Shown: positions 8,204 through 16,340, counted from the stretch's first letter. The stretch: 37,337 bases of DNA from Desulfovibrionales bacterium (GCA_007693505.1 REDL01000038.1:1-37337), one strand, 5' to 3'. Notes: generated by a model not told the origin, from the letters alone. Made by a program: numbers and translations.

Positions 8204-8283
8204 GTTCTTTCGAGGACGTTCACGTACCCGCCCACGCCCACGCCCACGTTCACGTTCACGTTCACGAAACAAGCCATGCTTGA
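8200..8283 (+). CDS. Possible 27-residue histidine-rich peptide
   Basis: An ATG at 8200 overlaps the stop of the TtpC-like gene as ATGA and opens a 27-codon frame that ends at the TGA at 8281-8283, beyond the ATG of the following exbB (8276). Its middle is made of tandem hexamers (gcccac repeated, then gttcac repeated) that encode alternating Ala-His and Val-His; eight of 27 residues are histidine. It could be a real metal-binding or leader peptide, or simply a spacer whose translation carries ribosomes to exbB, which has no ribosome site of its own. Similar hexamer runs occur as non-coding noise in other genomes, so confidence in a functional product is low. Confidence 0.35.
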   Translation: MSSFEDVHVPAHAHAHVHVHVHETSHA

Positions 8284-8857
8284 GCCGATCCTCAACCTGC
8301 AACGATTTCTGGACGCCGGAGGTCCGGTCCTGTGGGCCATTCTTCTGGTGGCCGTGATCCTCTGGACCCTGATTATCGAGCGCTACTGGCATCACTGGCG
8401 GATTTTCCCGCAAGAACTAGCCGCAGTGCGCGCCCGACGGGCCGAACAGCCACCTCAGGAACGCCGCATCGCCCGGATGCTGCTGCGCAAGGACGTCTCC
8501 GAACTGCGCCAGGGCCTGACCCGCTCCCTGACCGCCATCCGCACCCTGATCGCGGCCTGCCCGCTGCTGGGCCTGCTGGGCACGGTCACCGGGATGATCC
8601 ATGTCTTCGACGTGATCGGCTTCAGCGGCACGGGCAATCCCCGGGCCATGGCCGCGGGCGTGTCCATGGCCACCATCCCGACCATGGCCGGACTGGTGGT
8701 GGCCCTCTCCGGGTTCGTGTTCAGCATCCGCTTGCAACGCGGCGGCGAGGCCCATGTCCGGGAGGCCGAGGACGTGTTGAAGCGGGATATGCTGGAGGAG
8801 AAAGAAGTCAGGAGTCAGAAGTCAAAACCATTTAACCGCAGTTATTTCAACCGTTGA
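8276..8857 (+). CDS. exbB: ExbB-type proton-channel subunit
   Basis: A 193-residue MotA/TolQ/ExbB-family protein. Membrane helices lie at about 15-37 (GPVLWAILLVAVILWTLIIE), 89-115 (CPLLGLLGTVTGMIHVFDVI) and 130-152 (TIPTMAGLVVALSGFVFSI). The GLLGTVTGM and TMAGL motifs are the conserved pore-lining segments. It is the second channel protein in this operon, corresponding to ExbB2 next to TtpC in vibrio TonB2 systems. The ATG at 8276 lies inside the histidine-rich micro-frame and lacks a Shine-Dalgarno sequence, so translation probably depends on coupling. The last ~15 residues (VRSQKSKPFNRSYFNR) are polar and unlike the family. Confidence 0.88.
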   Translation: MLEPILNLQRFLDAGGPVLWAILLVAVILWTLIIERYWHHWRIFPQELAAVRARRAEQPPQERRIARMLLRKDVSELRQGLTRSLTAIRTLIAACPLLGLLGTVTGMIHVFDVIGFSGTGNPRAMAAGVSMATIPTMAGLVVALSGFVFSIRLQRGGEAHVREAEDVLKRDMLEEKEVRSQKSKPFNRSYFNR

Positions 8858-8892
8858 ACCCTGAGCCACTGAATCTTTGACCCCATCAGCCT

Positions 8893-9297
8893 ATGCGACG
8901 CAGACGACGATACGACGACCAGGAAAGCGCCCAGATCGACATGACCTCGATGATGGATGTGGTGTTCATCATGTTGATTTTCTTCATCGTGACCACATCC
9001 TTCGTCAAGGAGGCGGGGATCGAGGTGAATCGGCCCATCGCGGCCAGCGCCGAGCGCCAGGAGCGGGGCAACATCATGATCGCGGTTTCCGAATCCGGCG
9101 CGGTCTGGATCGACGGGCGGCAGGTGGACGTGCGGGCCGTGCGGGCCAACGTGGAGCGGCTGCGGGTCGAAAACCCGGAGGGAGCCGTGGTCATCCAGGC
9201 CGACGAGGCGTCGCGTACGGGAATCCTGGTCCAGGTCATGGATCAGGTCCGACTGGCCGGGGTGCATAATGTGGCCGTGGCCGCGAGCAAGCCATGA
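8893..9297 (+). CDS. exbD: ExbD/TolR-family biopolymer transport protein
   Basis: A 134-residue single-pass protein. A cytoplasmic arginine-rich start (MRRRRRYDD) is followed by DMTSMMDVVFIMLIFFIVTTSF, where the aspartate of MMDVVF is the conserved protonatable residue of the ExbD/TolR helix. The periplasmic domain ends in VMDQVRLAGVHNVAVAA, the usual C-terminal motif. It forms the proton channel with ExbB and TtpC. Its TGA overlaps the tonB start by four bases. Confidence 0.9.
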   Translation: MRRRRRYDDQESAQIDMTSMMDVVFIMLIFFIVTTSFVKEAGIEVNRPIAASAERQERGNIMIAVSESGAVWIDGRQVDVRAVRANVERLRVENPEGAVVIQADEASRTGILVQVMDQVRLAGVHNVAVAASKP

Positions 9298-9950
9298 ACA
9301 CCCCGGTACGATTCAGCGTTTCCCTGGTTTGCGGCCTGCTGGCCGCGGTGGGACTGTTCCTGCTGATGCACTTTCTGGTCAGCCGGGGAGAAGCGGGAGT
9401 CGAGGCCCAGCGCCGCGACCCACTGCCCCAGTTCATCCGCATGGAAGAGCAAAAGGAAATCGTGCGTCGCCGGGAACGGGAAAAGCCCGAACCACCCGAG
9501 GAAATCAAACCCATCCCCCGCCTGGAGGCCATGGCCACGCCCACACAACCTACACCCCAACCGCCGACCGTCGACCTCCCCCGATTCGACTTTCCAACGG
9601 ACCTGGCCCTGGCCGGGTTACCCATGGCCGTGCCTCCGCCCGCGCCCAGTGCGCCCAGCGGCCCTGTGGCCTACAGCCAGTCCCTGACACCCATTTCCCA
9701 GGTGCCGCCGCAGTATCCGGTCCGGGCCAGACGCCAGGGCATCTCCGGCTGGGTACGTCTGGAATTCATCGTCAATCCTGACGGATCGGTCCGTGACATC
9801 TCGGTTGTGGAGGCCGAGCCCAGAAAAGGCATCTTCGACCAGGAAGCCGTCCGCGCCCTGAGCCGCTGGCGCTTTCATCCCCAGATGCAGGACGGCCAAG
9901 CCGTCCCGGCCATCGCCACCATCACCATTGTCTTTAATCTGGAGGGGTGA
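9294..9950 (+). CDS. tonB: TonB family energy transducer
   Basis: A 218-residue TonB protein: membrane anchor at residues 7-28, a periplasmic linker rich in Pro, Glu and Lys (REREKPEPPEEIKPIP), and the C-terminal TonB domain from about 140. That domain carries YPVRARRQGISGWVRLEF, NPDGSVRDISVVEAEP, FDQEAVRALSRWRF and a final ATITIVFNL. It should contact the TonB box of an outer-membrane receptor, most simply the one encoded downstream at 11579. Start overlaps exbD by four bases; the next gene follows after three bases with a strong ggagggg inside the tonB end. Confidence 0.9.
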   Translation: MNTPVRFSVSLVCGLLAAVGLFLLMHFLVSRGEAGVEAQRRDPLPQFIRMEEQKEIVRRREREKPEPPEEIKPIPRLEAMATPTQPTPQPPTVDLPRFDFPTDLALAGLPMAVPPPAPSAPSGPVAYSQSLTPISQVPPQYPVRARRQGISGWVRLEFIVNPDGSVRDISVVEAEPRKGIFDQEAVRALSRWRFHPQMQDGQAVPAIATITIVFNLEG

Positions 9951-9953
9951 ACC

Positions 9954-11498
9954 GTGAAAGCAGGTCGTCTGAAGATGAACGCACCAGGGCGCACTCTCGG
10001 CATGGAAATGAGTACAGCCGCGCATGCCGACCCAACCGCCCGCTCCCGTTGGTCGCTCAAGACGCCAGGTTCGCCAAGCAAACCATTTTGGAAAGCAGGG
10101 AAAAAGCTGCTTTCCAAAAGACTGCCGGACCCTGACCGGGCGCGGAACACAACGCCGTCAGGCGTGAAGCCTTTTGGCTTCCGCATCTTTCCAGCGGAAG
10201 CCAAAAATTTCTTCTTGGCATCCTCCGCGCCTTTAGCGAAGCGAGCGGTTCAAACCTTTCTTTTTCTTCGCTGCTCCATCCGCACAATAGCCGCTCTGGC
10301 ATTCATCCTCTGGCTCGCCATTACCACCTTTCCCGCCGAAGCATCAGCCTCAAACGACGCCCCAACGATCTCCCACGGCGCGCACCAGAAGCTCAGCGCG
10401 GCCCAGGACCTGCTGCACGCAGAAAAGTGGTCCGATGCCGATGCTCTCCTGGAGGGCTTTCTTCAGGAATTCCGCCAGGAACCCTTTGCCCTGGCCCTGG
10501 CCTGGCAGATGCGCGGCTTTTTGTTCAGTGAGACCGACCGCCATGAAGAGGCCTTGGAGGCCTTTGACAAGGCCCTGGACCTGGACAGCCTGGACGAGGC
10601 CTCGCGCTTGCGGGTTTTGGCCAACACGGCCCTGATCCTCGTGCTCCTGGGTCGCCATGACGAAGCCTCCCGGCGGATGTCCGCCTGGCTGGACCAGGCC
10701 GATGTCGTCGCCCCGGAACAGTGGGTCCGGGCGGCCTGGGTCTTTTTCGAGGCTGAACGGTACGAGGCGGCGGCCCGCCACCTGAAGACGGCCATCCAGG
10801 AATTGCTTCAGGCCGGGTCCAAGGCTCCGCTCGAATGGTACGACATGCTCCTGGCCGCCCTGCACCACGACGGGCAATACGCGGAAATGATCCGCCTGCT
10901 GCCCGGAATCATGGAACAGCGACCCAACGACAAGCGCTACTGGCAACAGCTCGCCGCCGCGCACCTGCAACTGAACCAGGAGCGCCGAGCCGCCGCCGTC
11001 CTTGCCGCCGGTCATCACAAGGGCGTCTTCAATCAGCCCCAGGACATCATCCAGGTGACCCAAATGCTCCGTCAGGCCGAAACCCCGCACCTGGGGGCCA
11101 GAATTCTGGAGCAGGCCCTGAACAACGGCCAGCTCCGGAGCACGAAGGACAATCTGAACCTGCTGGCCGACGCCTGGCTCCAGGCCCGGGAAATCCAAAA
11201 GGCCGCGACAATCCTGGTCCAAAAAGTCGAACAGAGCGAGGACTGCGCCACCCGCCTGCGCATCGGCCGGTTGTTCGTGCAGATCGAGGACTGGAGCGCC
11301 GCGGCCGGGCAGTTGGAGCACGCCACCGGGGCCAGATGCGCGGAAGTCCGGCCCGACGCTCTGCTCTTATTGGGCATGGCCGCGTTTCACCAGGGCCGCA
11401 TGGAGGAAGCCCGCAAGACCTTTACCCAGGCCAGGGAGGAGCCCAGGGTCCGACTTCAAGCCGAGATTTGGCTGGAGGGCATCGGCTCCGGGGGATGA
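9954..11498 (+). CDS. TPR-repeat periplasmic protein with an inserted N-terminal region
   Basis: A 514-residue protein. From about residue 140 it consists of tetratricopeptide-like helix pairs (for example HEEALEAFDKALDLDSLDEA, YEAAARHLKTAIQEL, GRMEEARKTFTQAREEP). TPR proteins are the usual last member of TtpC/TonB2 operons and are thought to act in the periplasm. The GTG start at 9954 is well supported by ggagggg six bases upstream. Oddly, the signal-peptide-like segment (TIAALAFILWLAITTFPAEA, residues 111-130) lies 110 residues inside. The stretch before it is rich in Lys, Pro and Ser and is encoded by DNA with two strong palindromes (10086-10119 and 10172-10206). I infer an in-frame insertion between start codon and signal peptide; export may be impaired. 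Confidence 0.75.
   Translation: MKAGRLKMNAPGRTLGMEMSTAAHADPTARSRWSLKTPGSPSKPFWKAGKKLLSKRLPDPDRARNTTPSGVKPFGFRIFPAEAKNFFLASSAPLAKRAVQTFLFLRCSIRTIAALAFILWLAITTFPAEASASNDAPTISHGAHQKLSAAQDLLHAEKWSDADALLEGFLQEFRQEPFALALAWQMRGFLFSETDRHEEALEAFDKALDLDSLDEASRLRVLANTALILVLLGRHDEASRRMSAWLDQADVVAPEQWVRAAWVFFEAERYEAAARHLKTAIQELLQAGSKAPLEWYDMLLAALHHDGQYAEMIRLLPGIMEQRPNDKRYWQQLAAAHLQLNQERRAAAVLAAGHHKGVFNQPQDIIQVTQMLRQAETPHLGARILEQALNNGQLRSTKDNLNLLADAWLQAREIQKAATILVQKVEQSEDCATRLRIGRLFVQIEDWSAAAGQLEHATGARCAEVRPDALLLLGMAAFHQGRMEEARKTFTQAREEPRVRLQAEIWLEGIGSGG
10086..10206. repeat. Palindromic insert inside the TPR gene
   Basis: Two perfect 13-bp inverted repeats with related outer ends (ttttgg and ccaaaa) lie in the coding sequence: ttttggaaagcag (10086-10098) with its complement at 10107-10119, and ttttggcttccgc (10172-10184) with its complement at 10194-10206. 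A smaller acgcc-gtca-ggcgt hairpin lies between them. The block is in frame and stop-free. It does not resemble the MITE family found elsewhere in the window. Confidence 0.6.
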
Positions 11499-11531
11499 AA
11501 TTTCAACAGAGGCGATCACCGCCGTGGATAG

Positions 11532-11548
11532 TCCACCACTGCGGTGGA
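11532..11548 (+). promoter_or_regulatory. Small hairpin between TPR and receptor genes
   Basis: The sequence tccacc-actgc-ggtgga forms a six-pair stem 30 bases before the receptor start. It has no T-tract, so it is more likely an intercistronic RNA-processing or stability element than a terminator. A ggagg at 11567-11571 then serves the receptor start. Confidence 0.3.
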
Positions 11549-11578
11549 GTTCAAACACACAACCAGGGAGGTTGGGGA

Positions 11579-13558
11579 ATGCGCTTGTCATGGAAATTTG
11601 GAATTGCCTTGCTGTCGGCCCTTTGCCTGGCGGCGGCGGCCTTTGCGGAGGATGCCCCCAGGCGGACAACGGAGGTTGAAGAGTACGTGGTCACGGGGAC
11701 CAGGACCCGGCACACTCTGGAGGACGTACCCGTAGAGACCCGGGTGATCACCCGTGAGGACATCGATCGTTCGCCATCGAAAAACATTCTGGACATCCTG
11801 AACACCGTCCCGGGGATCAACACGACGCTGCTGGACGACGTGATCGGGTCGGACAATCTGCGGGCCACGATGCGTGGTTTGCAGTTCAACGAGGGGTACG
11901 GCCTGATCCTTATCGACGGGCAACGCGCCCACGGTGAACTGGGGGCGCATGGAGATTATGGGATCAGCCTGAACCAGATACCACTGAGTATGGTTGAGCG
12001 CATCGAAATCGTCAAAGGTGCTGCCTCGGCCCTCTACGGCTCCGACGCCCTGGCTGGAGTTATCAACATCATCACCCGCAGAGTTCCCGATGAATTCACG
12101 ACACACGCCGGTGCGGGTTACAGCCGGTATGAAGTAACGGATCGCCAAGGTGTCTCGGCGAACAGCTCTTCCCGGGACGCCTACCGTGCCAGTGCCGGCC
12201 TGGGAGGCCCGCTTCTGGCTGCTTCAGGATACTACCTCCACTATAGCTATGAACAGGATGAAGGCGTTGCCGTTGATCCGGCCACAACCTACCGCCATTC
12301 CGTATTGGGTCGCTGGCAGACGGCGATCAGCGATGCGCTCCGCCTGGATCTGGGCGCGAACTTCGGGCTGGCACGCCGGGAATTGGATCTTCCCGTAGCG
12401 AACTATGACCGCGAATACGACACCTACCGTTTTTCCGGGGCCCTGAACTACCAGTTCGGGGAGCACCGTGACCACGAGCTGACCCTCAGCGGGTATACCT
12501 ATTGGCAGGATTTCATCAACGGCTACCCCGGCTTCCAGCATGGCTTCCGCGATGGAACGATTGGATACGACCAGGCTGAACTGCTTTATAACTGGTACAC
12601 GAACTGGAACATTCTGACCGTTGGGGCATCAACCCAACGCCAGCACATGGATTATTTCTCCATAAATTACCAACGAGACGGCGGCTCGTCCAAAGTCACT
12701 GTAGACGAAAACATCACCACCAACAGCATCTTTGTTCAGGACGAACTGATGCTCTTCGACCACCGTCTGACCCTGGTGCCTGGTTTTCGCCTTGAGGACC
12801 ACTCCACGTTCGGCACGGAATTCAATCCGAAATTCAGCGCCATGCTCAAGGCGGCTCCATCCACGACCATCCGGGGCTCCGTTGGTCGCGGATTCAAGTC
12901 CCCTACCATCCGTCAGCTCTACTACGACGGCCTCTTACGTCACGGATCGCACTATGTTCGATCCAACCCAGACCTGAATCCTGAAATTGCCTGGACCTAC
13001 TCCTTGAATCTGGAACAGAGCTTCCTGGACAACCGTTTGACGGCAAACCTGGGGTATTTCTTTAACGATGTGAACGATATGGTCGTGCGGCAATCCACAG
13101 GTGAGTTCGCGGTGGATGGCCTCCCCATCGAGAGCTACGTCAACGTGGAGAAAGCCCAGATCCAGGGAATCGAACTCTCGGCCCGACTCACATTGAACGA
13201 CTCCTTCTTCGTGAATGCCGGTTTCAACTATATGGATTCGGAAAACAAGGATACGGGCAAGGACCTGCCCTATGTTCCCGAGTACAGTGTGTCTTTGGCT
13301 CCAACATACATCTTCCAACCTTGGGACGTGGGCACGACCGTGATCTTCTCCTACGTGGGCAAGCAGTACCGCAATACCGCCAACACACAGGAAGTCGGTG
13401 AGCACGGCATCATCGACACCCGCATCTGGAAGAACTTCTCGGAGTTGTTGCGGGTTTCCCTTGATGCCAAAAACATCACCAACTCCGACCGGGGTGACGG
13501 GGATTTCTCCCATCGCATGGGCCGAAGCATCGGCTTGAACCTGGAATTGCAATTCTAG
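11579..13558 (+). CDS. TonB-dependent outer-membrane receptor
   Basis: A 659-residue receptor. Signal peptide at residues 1-23 (LLSALCLAAAAFA), then the TonB box EEYVVTGTR at 34-42. The plug domain follows (VPVETRVITREDIDRSPS, LDILNTVPGI, RGLQFNEGYGLILIDGQR, VERIEIVKGAASALYGSDAL, GVINIITRR). A beta-barrel runs to the terminal phenylalanine (LNLELQF) typical of barrel insertion signals. The frame is open far upstream, but the ATG at 11579 has ggagg at the right distance and begins the signal peptide. It lies directly after the TonB2-type genes and ahead of NikK- and NikL-like genes, which points to metal or metal-complex import. Sequence alone does not identify the ligand; vitamin B12 or a siderophore are alternatives. 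Confidence 0.9.
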   Translation: MRLSWKFGIALLSALCLAAAAFAEDAPRRTTEVEEYVVTGTRTRHTLEDVPVETRVITREDIDRSPSKNILDILNTVPGINTTLLDDVIGSDNLRATMRGLQFNEGYGLILIDGQRAHGELGAHGDYGISLNQIPLSMVERIEIVKGAASALYGSDALAGVINIITRRVPDEFTTHAGAGYSRYEVTDRQGVSANSSSRDAYRASAGLGGPLLAASGYYLHYSYEQDEGVAVDPATTYRHSVLGRWQTAISDALRLDLGANFGLARRELDLPVANYDREYDTYRFSGALNYQFGEHRDHELTLSGYTYWQDFINGYPGFQHGFRDGTIGYDQAELLYNWYTNWNILTVGASTQRQHMDYFSINYQRDGGSSKVTVDENITTNSIFVQDELMLFDHRLTLVPGFRLEDHSTFGTEFNPKFSAMLKAAPSTTIRGSVGRGFKSPTIRQLYYDGLLRHGSHYVRSNPDLNPEIAWTYSLNLEQSFLDNRLTANLGYFFNDVNDMVVRQSTGEFAVDGLPIESYVNVEKAQIQGIELSARLTLNDSFFVNAGFNYMDSENKDTGKDLPYVPEYSVSLAPTYIFQPWDVGTTVIFSYVGKQYRNTANTQEVGEHGIIDTRIWKNFSELLRVSLDAKNITNSDRGDGDFSHRMGRSIGLNLELQF

Positions 13559-13616
13559 ACAACTCCAGCATGCACGTTTTTTTGGTGAATCTTACATGAA
13601 ATAAAGGATATACAGG

Positions 13617-14387
13617 ATGTTCAAGAAGCCTCTTTTCTTTTCGACCGTATTGCTGACCCTTGTCGCAACTCTGCCCGTTCTCTGCATGGCGCACTACCCC
13701 TGGATCAACATGCAGAGCTATCAGGCGCGGGAAGGCCGTCCGGCCAATCTGACCATCGGCTGGGGGCATGTCTTTCCAATGGACGGATTCATGAGCCAAG
13801 ACAGGATCGAGGAACTGGTCATTCTCACCCCGGATGGCTCCAAGACCGAGGTGGAAGCAAAATCTGATCTGGAATTCGCCTCGGCCACATCCTTGGCTGC
13901 CGGGAGCCACCTGGTTTTTGGTCAACCCAAGAGCGGATACTGGACAAGAACGGCCACAGGAGGCCGAAGACAATCCAAGGAGGACCTGGACAATGTCCTT
14001 GGCTGCTCTTTTTCCGTGAACACCATGAAGGCCGTGCTCAATGTCGGCGATGCCGTCGGAGCTGTGGACCACGCCGTGGGGCACCCATTAGAGATCATCC
14101 CCATGGCCAACCCCGGAACACTCAGGGTGGGCGATTACCTGCCCATTCGCATTCTCCTAAGTGGCAAACCGTATAGCGGCTTCTTCCATGCCACCCATGA
14201 AGGATTCTCTTCGCAATCGGATGTGTTCGCGTATACAGCTCGAACCGATGCCGACGGCAATGGCCGGCTGCGCCTTCTCAACCGGGGACGCTGGCTGGTA
14301 AAGGTCGAGCACCAGGAAGACTATCCAGACTCCAATATCTGCGACATCAGGACCTATCGCGGAACGCTCACCTTCGGGGTGGACTAA
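13617..14387 (+). CDS. DUF4198 (NikK-like) periplasmic protein
   Basis: A 256-residue exported protein with a signal peptide at 1-24, giving a mature N terminus close to AHYPWINM. DUF4198 features follow: histidine right after the cleavage site, GRPANLTIGWGHVFPMDGF, LRVGDYLPIRILLSGKPYSG, DADGNGRLRLLNRGRWLVKVEH and a final RGTLTFGVD strand. Members of this family accompany nickel/cobalt ECF transporters (NikK) and TonB-dependent receptors and are thought to bind or hand over metal in the periplasm. The presence of a NikL-like gene immediately downstream supports that. ATG at 13617 has aagga eight bases upstream. I infer a role in passing metal from the receptor towards the inner membrane; no inner-membrane permease is encoded here. 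Confidence 0.75.
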   Translation: MFKKPLFFSTVLLTLVATLPVLCMAHYPWINMQSYQAREGRPANLTIGWGHVFPMDGFMSQDRIEELVILTPDGSKTEVEAKSDLEFASATSLAAGSHLVFGQPKSGYWTRTATGGRRQSKEDLDNVLGCSFSVNTMKAVLNVGDAVGAVDHAVGHPLEIIPMANPGTLRVGDYLPIRILLSGKPYSGFFHATHEGFSSQSDVFAYTARTDADGNGRLRLLNRGRWLVKVEHQEDYPDSNICDIRTYRGTLTFGVD

Positions 14388-14407
14388 CTCATTTCCCAAA
14401 AACGATT

Positions 14408-14435
14408 GCCCGGACCCGCAAGGCGGAGTCCGGGC
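14408..14435 (+). terminator. Intercistronic hairpin
   Basis: gcccggac (14408-14415) pairs perfectly with gtccgggc (14428-14435) around a 12-base loop, shortly after the DUF4198 stop. There is no T-run behind it, so it may attenuate or stabilise the transcript rather than end it; the NikL-like gene follows 46 bases on. Confidence 0.35.
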
Positions 14436-14481
14436 GCATTCATTTGCCTCGAAGAAAACCATGACGCTTGGAGAATCCATC

Positions 14482-14931
14482 ATGTCGGCACGTTCAATCA
14501 TCTTAACATTGGCCTTTTGCCTTGTATTCCCCGTCGCCACCGCCTCTGCCCACGGCATGTACTATCGCGTGGACGAGCATGGAGTCAGCGCCCGCTTCTT
14601 CTACACCCAGACCGACCCAGCGAGCTATTCCGCCTACGAGGTCTTCGGTCCGGAGGACACCATCCCGCATAAGACAGGACGCACGGACAAAAACGGCTTC
14701 GTCTCCTTTCTGCCGGACAGGGCCGGAACGTGGATCGTCTCCGTTGCAGGGGAGTCGGACCACGGCCTGCATCCCAAGACCGTCTCCATCGAAATCGGTG
14801 AAGGAATGTTCGTAGACTCCTACAAAAAGCCCCTGGTGGCTGAATACCTCACGGTGTTCATGGGCCTGACCATGATCCTGTTTCTGTACAGCCTGTGGGT
14901 GCAGTTCGGGAGAAGAAAGCGAGGTGGTTGA
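14482..14931 (+). CDS. NikL-like membrane-anchored periplasmic protein
   Basis: A 149-residue protein with a signal peptide ending in TASAHG and a small beta-sandwich domain. That domain shows YYRVDEHGVSARFFYTQTDP, AYEVFGPEDTIPHKTGRTD and FVSFLPDRAGTWIVSVAGES followed by DHGLH. A single C-terminal membrane helix (about 118-140) with a basic cytoplasmic tail (GRRKRGG) completes it. This layout matches NikL, an accessory subunit of nickel/cobalt ECF transporters. I choose the ATG at 14482 because ggag lies eight bases upstream; an in-frame ATG at 14461 is less well placed. The NikMQO permease and ATPase are absent nearby, so the pair may serve a permease encoded elsewhere. Confidence 0.7.
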   Translation: MSARSIILTLAFCLVFPVATASAHGMYYRVDEHGVSARFFYTQTDPASYSAYEVFGPEDTIPHKTGRTDKNGFVSFLPDRAGTWIVSVAGESDHGLHPKTVSIEIGEGMFVDSYKKPLVAEYLTVFMGLTMILFLYSLWVQFGRRKRGG

Positions 14932-15014
14932 GACTGATAATATCTATACTATGGTCAGGGACCAGATGCGTAAATGTTGACTGTTCCTGCACGCCTCGAC
15001 GACCTGTTTTCGCT

Positions 15015-16157
15015 TCACCCCTCTTCCCCTTCTGCCCCCATTTCCCGCCCTAACCCGAGGGCTTCCCGGTGTTTGCGGTACAAAGCGCGAAACTGGTGGT
15101 AGCGCAGGCCGAGATGTTCCGCGGCCCGGCGCTGATTGAAGCGGGCATGGAGTAGGGCCTCATGCAGTGCCCGGCGCTCCAGCTCCGCCACGGCATCCGG
15201 CAAATCGAGTGACGCGGGCAAACTGTCCCGCGAAAATGTTGGCTGAACCGGATGGTCCTGGGCATGGTCGCACTGGGGCGGGCCAGAGACGTCACCAGAG
15301 GGCGGAGGCTGTGCTTTAGGCTGCGCACATTGCCCTGGCTGCCTGGGGAGAATTTCCTGCTTGCCGTTTGATGCCGCGAAGGGGTCCAGGTTCACCGTGG
15401 AAATCACGGCTGCATCGCCGGCCCGGAACACGGCCCGCTCCACCACGTTTTTCAACTCCCGCACATTGCCCGGCCAGCAGTGGCCTTCCAGTGTCTTCAG
15501 TGCTGACGTGGAAAACCCAGGCGGTTCGGGTCGCTCCAGTTCAACGGCCATCCGTGCGGCGAAGTGCTGTGCGAGCAACACCACATCTCCGATCCGCTCG
15601 CGCAGCGGCGGGACGCGTAGCACCTCAAAGGCCAACCGATCCAGAAGGTCGGGTTTGAAGCGTCCCTGGGCGACCAAGGATGGCAGATCGGCATTGGTGG
15701 CCGCAATGATCCGCACATCCACTTCCAGGGCTTTGGCCCCACCGAGGCGCTCCAGAACCTGGTATTCAACCACGCGCAGGATCTTCTCCTGCATCTCCAG
15801 TGGCATGGTTCCGATCTCGTCCAGAAAGAGCGTGCCCTGGTCCGCGGTTTCAAACCGTCCGCGGCGCAGGCGTACCGCGCCGGTGAATGCACCAGGTTCG
15901 TGGCCGAAGAGTTCGGATTCCAGCAGGGATGCGGTCACCGCGGAACAGTTCACCGCGATCAGCGGCCCCTGCCAACGCCGGGAATGGTAGTGCAGCCGAA
16001 TCGCAGCCAGTTCCTTGCCCGTACCCCGCTCACCGACCAGGACGACTGGCCGATCCACCTTGGCCACGGTGGAAAGACGCTCCTGAAAGTCCAGGAAGGC
16101 GTCCGACCGGCCCAAGGCTTCGGGCCCAGTGGAATAAGCAGAAGCATTATTAACCAT
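15015..16157 (-). CDS. pspF: PspF-type sigma-54 transcription activator
   Basis: A 380-residue enhancer-binding protein with no N-terminal receiver domain, as in PspF. The AAA+ domain starts almost at the N terminus: Walker A GERGTGKE at 42-49, the sigma-54-contacting GAFTGA at 89-94, Walker B FLDEIG near 111-116, and FKPDLLDRLAFEVLRVPPLRERIGD and HCWPGNVRELKN later. A Fis-type helix-turn-helix (NQRRAAEHLGLRYHQFRALYRKH) lies near residues 335-365. It is longer than E. coli PspF because of a linker rich in Gln and Pro (about 270-315). Divergent orientation to pspA, with a sigma-54 promoter between them, supports activation of pspABC on envelope stress, with PspA acting as its inhibitor. Confidence 0.9.
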   Translation of the reverse strand: MVNNASAYSTGPEALGRSDAFLDFQERLSTVAKVDRPVVLVGERGTGKELAAIRLHYHSRRWQGPLIAVNCSAVTASLLESELFGHEPGAFTGAVRLRRGRFETADQGTLFLDEIGTMPLEMQEKILRVVEYQVLERLGGAKALEVDVRIIAATNADLPSLVAQGRFKPDLLDRLAFEVLRVPPLRERIGDVVLLAQHFAARMAVELERPEPPGFSTSALKTLEGHCWPGNVRELKNVVERAVFRAGDAAVISTVNLDPFAASNGKQEILPRQPGQCAQPKAQPPPSGDVSGPPQCDHAQDHPVQPTFSRDSLPASLDLPDAVAELERRALHEALLHARFNQRRAAEHLGLRYHQFRALYRKHREALGLGREMGAEGEEG

Positions 16158-16250
16158 GGATTGGTTTTTGATGCCAAATATTATATAAATATGTCAATCA
16201 ATGCCTTCTTATTTTTTTCCTAACCAGGCAAGATATCATACTATTATGTT

Positions 16251-16266
16251 TGGCACACTGCATGCT
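16251..16266 (+). promoter_or_regulatory. Sigma-54 (-24/-12) promoter of pspABC
   Basis: tggcacactgcatgct has GG and GC exactly 12 bases apart, as in the sigma-54 consensus TGGCAC-N5-TTGC. Transcription would start near 16278, about 60 bases before pspA. The AT-rich 16170-16250 stretch between it and pspF is the likely place for PspF and integration-host-factor sites. Confidence 0.8.
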
Positions 16267-16340
16267 AAACATACACCAAACGTGATCATTTTAAACACGA
16301 TCAACACTTGTGATCCGAAATTGCCAAGGAGGAACGCATC

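Noticed and set aside
8222-8268. Hexamer run considered as a phase-variation tract
   Set aside because: The unit is six bases, so changes in copy number would not shift a frame; retained only as a micro-gene candidate.
10835-11578. Long upstream extension of the TonB-dependent receptor frame
   Set aside because: It overlaps the TPR gene in another frame; the signal peptide and ribosome site put the true start at 11579.
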